From positions 434,001 through 498,000 of the forward strand of contig NZ_RBWU01000007.1 in assembly GCF_003634705.1 (NCBI RefSeq): 64,000 nucleotides of DNA. The letters are read 5' to 3'. A program made the position numbers and the translations under genes. The number at the start of each line of letters is the position of its first letter. Position 1 is the first letter of the stretch. The DNA comes from Actinomadura pelletieri DSM 43383. Lineage in GTDB: Bacteria > Actinomycetota > Actinomycetes > Streptosporangiales > Streptosporangiaceae. The notes under the pieces were generated by a model. The model was not told where the DNA came from. It made no database searches and was given only the letters and a program-made list of their open reading frames with translations. Below, one piece after another: positions 56,882 through 64,000 of the stretch.

Positions 56882-56992
56882 TTACAGGCAGAGAGTCTGA
56901 CTGTTCGAGCTGTGGCCGCACAGCACGCTGAGGCTGCTGTTGTGACCGCCGCCGTTCTCGCTGGTCATCCCCTGAAGGTCGAGAAGCGCCAT
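56882..56992 (-). CDS. ramS: SapB/RamS-type class III lanthipeptide precursor
   Basis: A 36-residue peptide, encoded 64 bp upstream of the transporter pair and 6 bp after the lanKC gene. The leader starts M-A-L-L-D-L-Q-G-M, containing the L-x-L-Q recognition motif of class III leaders. The core holds two ring-forming patterns: Ser19-x-x-Ser22-x-x-Cys25 and Ser28-x-x-Ser31-x-x-x-Cys35, the labionin/lanthionine template of SapB-like peptides. A very strong AAAGGAGGTGAA ribosome binding site includes the stop of lanKC. The product is probably an amphiphilic morphogen like SapB that helps aerial growth. The call rests on motifs, position and RBS; the gene is too short for ordinary ORF lists. Confidence 0.93.
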   Translation of the reverse strand: MALLDLQGMTSENGGGHNSSLSVLCGHSSNSQTLCL

Positions 56993-56997
56993 GTTCT

Positions 56998-59568
56998 TCA
57001 CCTCCTTTCGGGCTGGATAGAGGTGGCCGCCGTGAGGGTTCCCACGGGGAGCTCATCGGGTCCGGCGGAGCCTGTCGTCCGCAGGAAGGGAAGCGTGGGG
57101 GCCGGATCGTGCAGGGCCGCGCCCAGCGCGAGGAGCACACCGGCCGTGCCGGTCGCCAGGTCCATCGACAGCCGGTACATGTGCTCGCCCGGGAACGCCA
57201 GCCCGCCGGCGTACGGCAGGGCGTGCCACGCCAGGTCGCGGACGTGTCCCGCCACCCGGTCGCCGGCACGGTCGTGGCGGGACAGGTAGAGCAGCATTCC
57301 GGCGCGTCCGGTGAACAGGCTCGGCTGCGCGTAGTACCGGGACATCGCGGCGACCCGGATCGCCCGCCGCGCCGCCTCGAACTCCTCGTCCGGATTCAGC
57401 GCGAGGTATTCGTCCAGGACGAGGCCGATGCCGACGCTGCCGCGCCCGAGGTAGGGGAACATCCGGACGTCCTGCTGGACGTGCAGGGCGCCGTTGTGGT
57501 CGGTGACGCAGGCGGCGAGGTCGCGGCGCAGCGCGTCCGCGGCGAGGTCGAGCAGCTCCGGATCCCCGGTGCGCTCGTGGAACCGGACGAACATCAGCGC
57601 GGCTCCGGCGCCGCCGTGCAACAGACCGGGCCGGGGCGTCGGACCGTCGGGCCGCCTCCCCGCCACGATCTCGACGGCACGGCGCGCCGCGTCGAGCAGG
57701 GACGTCTCACCGGTCGCGTCGGCGAGGTCGGCCAGGGCCAGCGCGGCGCCGGGCAGCCCGCCGTGGAGGTCGTCGCCGAGCCGTTCCCACCGCTCGTTCA
57801 GGCAGTGGTCCGCGGCGGTGAGCGCCTCGTCCGCGCGGCCGAAGCGGGCCAGGACGTGCGCCGCCCCGAGCAGCCCGTCGTACAGGCCGAGGCCCGTGCC
57901 GCGTTTCGGGTCGGCGACCCGCGCGGCCAGCCAGTCCTCGTGGTCGGGGAAGCGTCCCGCGCCCGTCTCGTGCAGTGCGTACAGGACTCCGGCGGCGCCG
58001 TGCGCCAGGCCGAGCGACGCCTCGCCGAACTGCTCGGGGTCGCCGGGGAACAGGCGGTCGGTCCGGTCGGGTGTGGCGCTCGCGAGGATCGCCCGCGCCA
58101 GGTCGTCCCTGGTGCGTTCCCAGCCGCGCGCGTCCGGGACGAACACGGGCGCGGACGTCGGCGGCACACCTCGCGTGATCTCCCGTACCGCCTCGTCGAG
58201 GAACTCCCGCGGCACCGGGAAGTTGTCGGCGATCAGGTCCGCCAGCTGCGGTGCCTTGGCCCGGTCGACGATGAACAGGATGGTCAGCGGGGCGAACAGC
58301 GCGAGCCGCAGGCACGCGAGGCTGTAGTCGTCGACCTCGGTGCCGCGCCGGTCGGGCGGGGCGAGGAACGCCGGGTTGGCGAGGGTCTGCCGGCCGCGGT
58401 CGGACGCGGGCGCCGCCGTCTCGAAGTCGATCAGCGCGGCGGAGTCGTCCGGACGGACCATGATGTTGAACATGTGCAGGTCGTTGAAGACCATTCCGCG
58501 TTCGTGAATCGCGGCGACCACCCGTTCGACGCCCGCGTACACGCGCAGCGCCCATTCCGTGTACGCGGCGTTCTTTTCCGCGTCCCGGTGAGGGTCGAGC
58601 ATCGGATGCCGTTCGGCGAAGAACGTGTTGAGGGTGCGTCCCTCGATGAACTCCTGAACCAGGAAATGGTGCTCGCCGAGCGTGAACCAGTCGAGCGCGG
58701 CGGGAACACCGTCGATTCCGTCGAGCGCGCGCAGCACGTCTCGTTCCCGTTCGATGCGCGTCACCGCGTCCGCGCCGTCTGCGGCCAGACCCGCGTGGGG
58801 GCGTCCTTCTTTCAGCACGACCTTCCGCCCGGAACGGGTGTCGGTCGCCTCATAGACACCGCCGCCGTTGGAGAAATGCAGGGCCTTGGTGATCTGGTAC
58901 GGCAGGTCCGTCGTCGTCGTGGCGCCGCGGGCCTGGAAATGGGATTCCAGACAGGCCGGGAGGGTCACCCAGTCGGGGACGGTGAAGACGGGCTCACGCC
59001 GGTCCGGCACCAGTTCCCCGGCGCCGTTCTCCAGCGCGGGAACGAGCTTGCCCTGCTCGTCCAGACATCGGCGCTCGGCGAAGCCGCCGTACCTGACGTG
59101 CAGCGGACCGGCGCCGATGCGCAGGTCGCTGAGGATGTAGGGGCCGGGCAGGCCGTCCACGACCGCGCCGAGCTCGTCCAGCACCCGCTCCAGCTCACGC
59201 TCGTCCGCCGGGTAGATCGTGACGAGCTTGCCGCTGGCGCCGCGCGGCGCGTACTTGGCGTTGCGCATCCGCAGCGTGGCGGGGCCGCGCAGGTGCTTGA
59301 ACTCGATACCGTTGCCGACGCAGTAGTCCCATGTTCCGGCCAGAATCTTGGCGGCGCTTTCCGCGCATCCGGAGACATGTACTTTCCAACCCTGGGGCGG
59401 GGTGCGGCGTTCCGGCGGGTCGTAGATGACCCATTCGTCACCGAAAACCTGCGTCCAACCCTCCGGAAGATCACGCTGAGTGATTTCGAAGTCGGTGTGG
59501 CGGGTGACGGGCGGCGCGTCGTAGAAATGCTGATCGGCGAGGCAGTAAAGCTCGTATCCCTTGTCCAC
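56998..59568 (-). CDS. lanKC: Class III lanthionine synthetase LanKC (RamC-like)
   Basis: The product has 856 residues in three parts. An N-terminal lyase-like region (about 1-215) starts M-D-K-G-Y-E-L-Y-C-L-A-D-Q-H-F-Y-D. A Ser/Thr kinase-like domain has V-V-L-K-E-G-R-P, N-D-L-H-M-F-N-I and I-D-F-E-T-A. A C-terminal LanC-like barrel has repeated G-x-A/S-G patterns (LHGGAGAAL, RGSVGIGLVL, TGRAGMLLYL, TGTAGVLLAL) and no obvious Cys-Cys-His zinc set, as usual for class III. It phosphorylates and dehydrates Ser residues of the precursor and closes (methyl)lanthionine or labionin rings. Start GTG 59568 with AAGGGAA upstream. First gene of the operon lanKC, precursor, ABC, ABC. Confidence 0.96.
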   Translation of the reverse strand: MDKGYELYCLADQHFYDAPPVTRHTDFEITQRDLPEGWTQVFGDEWVIYDPPERRTPPQGWKVHVSGCAESAAKILAGTWDYCVGNGIEFKHLRGPATLRMRNAKYAPRGASGKLVTIYPADERELERVLDELGAVVDGLPGPYILSDLRIGAGPLHVRYGGFAERRCLDEQGKLVPALENGAGELVPDRREPVFTVPDWVTLPACLESHFQARGATTTTDLPYQITKALHFSNGGGVYEATDTRSGRKVVLKEGRPHAGLAADGADAVTRIERERDVLRALDGIDGVPAALDWFTLGEHHFLVQEFIEGRTLNTFFAERHPMLDPHRDAEKNAAYTEWALRVYAGVERVVAAIHERGMVFNDLHMFNIMVRPDDSAALIDFETAAPASDRGRQTLANPAFLAPPDRRGTEVDDYSLACLRLALFAPLTILFIVDRAKAPQLADLIADNFPVPREFLDEAVREITRGVPPTSAPVFVPDARGWERTRDDLARAILASATPDRTDRLFPGDPEQFGEASLGLAHGAAGVLYALHETGAGRFPDHEDWLAARVADPKRGTGLGLYDGLLGAAHVLARFGRADEALTAADHCLNERWERLGDDLHGGLPGAALALADLADATGETSLLDAARRAVEIVAGRRPDGPTPRPGLLHGGAGAALMFVRFHERTGDPELLDLAADALRRDLAACVTDHNGALHVQQDVRMFPYLGRGSVGIGLVLDEYLALNPDEEFEAARRAIRVAAMSRYYAQPSLFTGRAGMLLYLSRHDRAGDRVAGHVRDLAWHALPYAGGLAFPGEHMYRLSMDLATGTAGVLLALGAALHDPAPTLPFLRTTGSAGPDELPVGTLTAATSIQPERR

Positions 59569-59743
59569 CTCGGGGATTCCCTTCTGCGAGTGCCGATCAA
59601 CTTCTGCTGATTAAGAGAATGGCAGCTCGCCGGGAAATCGACCAGTGCAGGACATAATGAATGACCCGTGAAGATCTACCGTATGCCGCACGCGCCCGTC
59701 ACCGGACCGGCATTTCCCCTGGAAAATCGTGGTGCGGACGGGG

Positions 59744-62695
59744 TTATTCGAGGCCCTCGCGGTGCGCCACGGCCGCCGCCTGGGTGCGGCTCGCGACGTT
59801 CAGCTTCGCGAGGATGTTGGAGACGTGGACGCTCGCCGTCTTCGGGGAGATGAACAGCCTCGCCGCGATCTCCCGGTTGCCGAGCCCGTCCGCGACCAGC
59901 TTCAGGACCTCCCGCTCCCGCACGGTCAGGGAGCCGAGCGTGCCGGACGGCCCGGACCGTCGCGCGCCGCCCCCGCCCCCGTGACCGAGCCGGGCCCGGC
60001 CGCCGAGGTCGCGCAGCGCGGCCAGCAGTGGTTCGGCGCCGAGCGCCGTGGCGCGTTGGACGGCCGCCCGCCACTCCGTCGCGGCCGCGTCCCGGTCGCC
60101 GCTCTCGACGAGCGCCTCGACCAGCCGCCACCGGGACCGCGCCACCTCGTACACGAACCCGCCGTCGGCGTCGCCGTAGGTGAACAGGTCGGTGGCCTTC
60201 CGCCACAGCTCCACGTCGTGGACGCCGGCCACGCGGCGCCGTTCGGCCTCCGCGCGGGCCAGCCAGGCGTGACCCTCGAGACCGAGCCAGGCGCGGGGCC
60301 GTCCGTCGGTGTGGACGGCGGCGACCGTCCGGGCCAGGCGCAGCAGACCGTCGGCCGCCTCGCCCGCCGCGCGCACGGCGGCGTGGTCACCGGTCGCCCG
60401 GGCCCGCGCCGCGAGTTCGGCATGGGCCCACAGGCCCGTCGCGGAGAGGCGGAGCGCGCCCTCGGCCTCGCCGTAGGGCGTGGCGAGGACGTTCTCGACA
60501 TGCGCGACCGCGCCGCGCGGATCGCCCCGCCACAGGGCGTGCTCGGCGGCGAGACCCCGCGCGAGGTAGTTGAGGTACAGGTCCTGCCCCCACAGCGGCT
60601 CGATCCACCGCAGCCGCTCACCGGCGCCGGGTGAGCCCTGTGCCACCTCGACGAACAGCGCGTACGCGGAGATCTGCGCCTCGGCGGGCCGGACGACCCG
60701 CACGGGGAACTCCTCGGCGAGCCGGTTCGCCCCGGCCCAGTCCCCGACCGTGTAGTGCACCAGGTACTGCAGGGACCGCAGGATGATGCCGTAGGTGTGC
60801 CACCGGAGCCCGTTGTCCAGGACGAACCGCACGCCCTCGTCGGCGGCCCGCGCCGCGCCCGCGAGGTCGCCGCGGTCGAACTTCGCGCGGGCGTGGTGGA
60901 ACCTGACGCGGACCGCCTGCGAGCTGTCGCCCGCCACGTCGGCGAGTTCCTTGGCCTGCGCGAACAGCTCCGGCACCCGCGGGTCGGCCTCCCGGGACTC
61001 CCGGTACAGCCCGAGCGTGACCAGCAGCGCGGCCTCGGCGGCGGTGGCCCCGGCGGCGCGGGCCTCCGCGACGCCCTTCTCCGCGAACTCCGGCATCTCC
61101 TCGTCGTCGTCCCGGTAGAGCAGCGACCGGGCGTAGGTGGCGAGGGCCCCGGCGCGTTCGACGGTCGGGGGGCCGTCCGCCAGCATCGCCACCGCCTCCC
61201 GCGCGGTCGCCTGCGACTCCTCCATCTCGTCGATGTCGTTCAGGTACGTCGCCAGATGATCGCGGATCTCGGCGCCGAGCAGCCGGTCCGCCGGGTCGGC
61301 CAGGCCGACCAGCCGCCGGAGCCGGTGCACGGCGTGCCGCAGTTCCCCGCCCCGCGCCGCCTCCTTCGCGGCGGTGAGCGACAGCCGCACCCGGTCGGTG
61401 CCCGCGGCGGTCTCGGCCTCCGGGACGGCGTCCCACAGTTCCAGTGCCCGCTCGTAGTGCTCGAACGCCTCGGCGGGCGCGCCGAGCCGGGCCGCCTCGC
61501 GTCCCGCCCGGACGGACGCGGCGAACGCGACGGGCAGGTCGTGCGCGGCGAGGCTGTGGTGGGCGAGTTCGGCGGCGGCGCCGCGCGTCCCGTCCGGGAG
61601 GGCGGCGAGCATCCGGGCGTAGTCGGCGTGCAGCCGGGTCCGCTCGCCGGGCAGCAGGTCGGCGTAGACGGCCTCGCGCAGCAACGCGTGCCGGAACGTG
61701 TACCCGGTCCCGGACGGGACGAGCAGCTGGTGCGACACGACCTCGCGCAGCGCCTCACCGGCCGCCGCCTCGTCCAGCCCCGACAGCCGGCGGATCGGTT
61801 CGTCGTCGATCCGGCGGCCGGCGACCGCCGCGACCCGCACGACCCGCTGCCCGGCGTCCGACAGCCGCTCCATCCGCGACAGCAGCAGGTCCGCGAGTCC
61901 GGCGGGCAGTTCCGTGGCCTCGGGCGGGCAAGGGGCGTCGAGCCCCGCGGAGTACAGTTCGGCGGCGTAGAACGGGTTGCCCTCGGAACGCCGGTGCACC
62001 AGCTCGACGGCCTCCGCGGTGACCGGCGCGGACCCGTGGGACAGCTCCGCGAGGTAGGCGGCGGTCTCGCCGGGCCCGAACGGGGAGACCATGACGCCGG
62101 TCACGTTCGGCAGCCGGAGCAGTTCCGCCACCACGGGCCGCAGCGGATGCCGCCGGTGCAGGTCGTCGGACCGGTACGTGCCGACGAGGCAGACGCGTTC
62201 GCGTTGCAGCACGCGGCAGAGGAACGTCAGCAGGTGCCGGGTGGACCGGTCCGCCCAGTGAAGGTCCTCCAGGACGAGCAGGACGGGCCGTTCCCGCCCG
62301 AGTTCCCCGAGCAGACCGAGCACCGCCCCGAACAGCTGCTGCTGCCCGAGTTCGGCGGCGCCCGGGTCGGCGTCGCCGTCGGGGAGGAGCCGTCCCAGCA
62401 CGGGCCGTGCGTCGAGCACCGCGCGGACCGCGTCCGCCTCGGGGGAGCCGCCGTGCGCGGCCGACCACAGCGCGTCGGCGAGCGGCAGGTAGGGCACGCT
62501 CTCGCCCAGCTCCGCGCACTGCCCGACGAGGACGGCGCAACCGTCGTCGCGTGCGGCGCGCACCAGCGCGTTCACCAGATGCGTCTTGCCGACGCCCGCG
62601 TCGCCGCTGACGAGCACGGCCCCGGCGTGGCCCGCGGACGCACGCGCGAGCGCGGCGGTCAGCTCCGCGAACTCGGCGGCCCTGCCGATCAGCAC
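59744..62695 (-). CDS. Large LuxR-type ATP-binding regulator (LAL family)
   Basis: The product has 983 residues. A P-loop ATPase region near the N-terminus (G-D-A-G-V-G-K-T; L-L-V-L-E-D-L-H-W-A-D) is followed by a long TPR-like helical sensor and a C-terminal LuxR helix-turn-helix (LTVREREVLKLVADGLGNREIAARLFISPKTASVHVSNILAKL). GTG 62695 is chosen because AAGGGGG lies 7 bp upstream; a TTG at 62698 is in frame. It is upstream of lanKC on the same strand with about 175 bp between, so it may control the lanthipeptide operon, but it may equally be an independent MalT-like activator. Confidence 0.93.
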   Translation of the reverse strand: MLIGRAAEFAELTAALARASAGHAGAVLVSGDAGVGKTHLVNALVRAARDDGCAVLVGQCAELGESVPYLPLADALWSAAHGGSPEADAVRAVLDARPVLGRLLPDGDADPGAAELGQQQLFGAVLGLLGELGRERPVLLVLEDLHWADRSTRHLLTFLCRVLQRERVCLVGTYRSDDLHRRHPLRPVVAELLRLPNVTGVMVSPFGPGETAAYLAELSHGSAPVTAEAVELVHRRSEGNPFYAAELYSAGLDAPCPPEATELPAGLADLLLSRMERLSDAGQRVVRVAAVAGRRIDDEPIRRLSGLDEAAAGEALREVVSHQLLVPSGTGYTFRHALLREAVYADLLPGERTRLHADYARMLAALPDGTRGAAAELAHHSLAAHDLPVAFAASVRAGREAARLGAPAEAFEHYERALELWDAVPEAETAAGTDRVRLSLTAAKEAARGGELRHAVHRLRRLVGLADPADRLLGAEIRDHLATYLNDIDEMEESQATAREAVAMLADGPPTVERAGALATYARSLLYRDDDEEMPEFAEKGVAEARAAGATAAEAALLVTLGLYRESREADPRVPELFAQAKELADVAGDSSQAVRVRFHHARAKFDRGDLAGAARAADEGVRFVLDNGLRWHTYGIILRSLQYLVHYTVGDWAGANRLAEEFPVRVVRPAEAQISAYALFVEVAQGSPGAGERLRWIEPLWGQDLYLNYLARGLAAEHALWRGDPRGAVAHVENVLATPYGEAEGALRLSATGLWAHAELAARARATGDHAAVRAAGEAADGLLRLARTVAAVHTDGRPRAWLGLEGHAWLARAEAERRRVAGVHDVELWRKATDLFTYGDADGGFVYEVARSRWRLVEALVESGDRDAAATEWRAAVQRATALGAEPLLAALRDLGGRARLGHGGGGGARRSGPSGTLGSLTVREREVLKLVADGLGNREIAARLFISPKTASVHVSNILAKLNVASRTQAAAVAHREGLE

Positions 62696-62760
62696 CAACG
62701 GCCCCCTTCGTTCATCCCGCCCAGTATCCCACCCGGTGGACTTCGCGGGGCGGACATGAA

Positions 62761-62794
62761 CGGGCCCCGGATCCGGGGAGGGATCCGGGGCCCG
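62761..62794 (-). terminator. Strong hairpin after the glycosyltransferase gene
   Basis: CGGGCCCCGGATCC pairs perfectly with GGATCCGGGGCCCG across loop GGGGAG (14-bp stem). It lies between the glycosyltransferase stop (62810) and the start of the LuxR-type gene (62695) and separates their transcripts. Confidence 0.85.
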
Positions 62795-62809
62795 CGAGGG
62801 CGGCGCTTC

Positions 62810-64000
62810 TCAGCCGGCCAGGGCGGGGGTTCGGCCGGTTTCGTGCTCCGCCTCGTCCAGTTCGGCGACCAGGTCGACGTCCGGCTCCGGCTCGACCTCC
62901 TCGGCGGGCAGCACCCGCTGGTAGGCGCGGAGCGTCTCGGCGGCGGTCCGCTCCAGCGAGTACCGGGAGCGGGCGCGGTCGGCGGCGGCGATCGAGTAGC
63001 CGTGCAGTGTGGTCTCCTCGTTGAGCAGGTGCCGGATCATGCGTCCGATCACGACGGGACGTCCCGCGGGGACGTGCACGCCGGTGATGTGGTCGAGCAC
63101 CTCGTCGGCGTTGCCGCCCGCCGGGGTCGCGACGACGGGGACGCCGCAGGCCATCGCCTCCAGCGGCGCCGCCGGGCACGGCTGGTGCGGGGACAGGCAC
63201 AGCGCGAGGCTCGCCGTGCGCAGCAGCTTCGGCAGCGACTTGCGGGGCAGCCGCCCGAGGAAGATCACCCGATCGTTGACGTGCAGTTCCTTGGCGAGCA
63301 GCACGAGCCGGTGCACGACCGGATCGTTCTCCAGGTCCTCGCGGGCGGGACCGCCCGCGACGGTCAGCTCGGCGTTCGGGACGTGCACCAGGGCGCGCAG
63401 CGCGGTCGCGACGTCCCCGGCCTCCAGGTCGCCGCACACCATCACCAGACGGCGCCGGTCGCCGCGCGGCATCGCCGGTCCGACCTGCGTGAACAGGTCA
63501 CCGTCAACGCCATAGGGGACGACGCGGATCCGGGGGCGCGGCACGCCCGTCCGGACGAGCGCGTTCGCCTCCTCGACATGCCCGGCGAGGACGATGTCGG
63601 CGTCCCGCGCGATGGCCTTCTCCAGCCGGTCGCGGTGCGGGTGGACGGGGAGCCCGGCGCGCCGCTCGGTGGCGGCCACGCCGTGGTAGCTCTGGGCGAA
63701 GGGGATGCCGAGTTCGCGGGCGACGGCGCAGGCGGCGATCCCGCCGATCCAACCGTGCGCGTGGACGATGTCGGGGCGACCGGCCCCGCTCCAGCGGCGG
63801 CGCAGACCGTCGGCGAACTCGCGGAGGTGCTTCAGCAGCTCGTCGTCGGGAAGGGGGCGGGCGGGCCCGGCGTCGAGATGGACCAGTGCGGCGCCCGGCG
63901 CCAGCCGGGTCCGGGCACGCGCGGCCTTGTTCTGGCGCCGGGCGTACACCGTGACCTGGTTCGGCTCACCTTCCGCGGAGAGCGGACGGGTCAGCGAGCG
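62810..64000 (-). CDS. Glycosyltransferase family 4-like, 5' end missing
   Basis: The frame stays open to the window edge, so the N-terminus is missing; the visible part starts R-S-L-T-R-P-L-S. GT-B-fold marks are D-I-V-H-A-H-G-W-I-G-G-I-A-A, R-V-V-P-Y-G-V-D, and the donor-site E-x7-E pattern P-A-A-P-L-E-A-M-A-C-G-V-P-V-V-A-T...G-G-N-A-D-E-V. The last 40 residues are acidic. It is a retaining sugar transferase with nucleotide-sugar donor; the acceptor is unknown. A strong hairpin follows. Confidence 0.9.
   Translation of the reverse strand, partial: RSLTRPLSAEGEPNQVTVYARRQNKAARARTRLAPGAALVHLDAGPARPLPDDELLKHLREFADGLRRRWSGAGRPDIVHAHGWIGGIAACAVARELGIPFAQSYHGVAATERRAGLPVHPHRDRLEKAIARDADIVLAGHVEEANALVRTGVPRPRIRVVPYGVDGDLFTQVGPAMPRGDRRRLVMVCGDLEAGDVATALRALVHVPNAELTVAGGPAREDLENDPVVHRLVLLAKELHVNDRVIFLGRLPRKSLPKLLRTASLALCLSPHQPCPAAPLEAMACGVPVVATPAGGNADEVLDHITGVHVPAGRPVVIGRMIRHLLNEETTLHGYSIAAADRARSRYSLERTAAETLRAYQRVLPAEEVEPEPDVDLVAELDEAEHETGRTPALAG

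Overview
The window is a high-GC actinomycete chromosome segment. Almost every gene has G/C in third codon positions, GTG and TTG starts are common, and start/stop overlaps (ATGA, GTGA, TTGA) join genes inside operons. The protein families (DUF6777 lipoprotein, SWIM/DUF5691/DUF5682/MoxR/VWA block, F420-dependent PPOX protein, DUF1707 protein, SapB-type lanthipeptide locus, GAP1/TRAFAC GTPases) point to a Streptomyces-like or Thermomonosporaceae-like organism. Actinomadura is my best guess, by inference only. Both ends cut genes: a DUF6777 lipoprotein at the left and a glycosyltransferase at the right. I found no rRNA, tRNA, CRISPR array, insertion sequence or phage gene.

Left third (1-18.5 kb). 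A partial lipoprotein gene diverges from a Ser/Thr kinase gene with a 159-bp tandem-repeat linker and membrane helices. The kinase converges with a tightly coupled five-gene operon: SWIM zinc-finger protein, DUF5691 protein with a 12/72-bp repeat linker, MoxR AAA+ ATPase, DUF5682 protein and VWA protein. Then come an M50 metalloprotease, a PLP-dependent threonine dehydratase-like enzyme, a multiply frameshifted Fn3/SH3 pseudogene, a membrane-anchored protein with a sigma-factor-like N-terminus, and an alpha-methylacyl-CoA racemase.

18.5-31 kb. A catabolic-looking cluster contains a class III aminotransferase, a GntR/FCD regulator, two Asp/Glu-racemase-superfamily paralogues, a DUF3830 protein, a D-2-hydroxyacid dehydrogenase and an amidase. 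Two copies of an ATTGTCGACAAT-type palindrome overlap recognisable promoters, so the cluster looks like one GntR regulon. It is followed by a DUF1707 protein, a pair of REP-like palindromic repeats, an FdhF/YdeP-type molybdoenzyme, an HtrA-like lipoprotein protease and a Bcr/CflA-type efflux pump.

31-41.5 kb. A six-gene operon runs GrpE-like factor, Hsp70, large coiled-coil/Fn3 protein, soluble zinc-ribbon TRAFAC GTPase, GAP1-type GTPase-associated protein, membrane-anchored zinc-ribbon TRAFAC GTPase. This is the best candidate for an uncharacterised multi-component system, possibly a chaperone-controlled, GTPase-driven defence or stress device.

41.7-52.6 kb. Mostly single genes: ACT protein, class II aldolase, F420/PPOX protein, ADP-ribosylglycohydrolase, AraC regulator, DUF2000 protein, a small wHTH-like protein, a secreted beta-rich protein, a type II thioesterase, two streptogrisin-like proteases that share a conserved upstream region, and an ornithine cyclodeaminase-like enzyme.

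52.8-62.7 kb. A SapB/Ram-type class III lanthipeptide locus: NarL/RamR-like response regulator, two ABC half-transporters with complementary degenerate ATP sites, a 36-residue precursor too short for ordinary ORF lists, a LanKC synthetase, and a large LuxR-type ATPase regulator upstream. A partial GT4-type glycosyltransferase closes the window.
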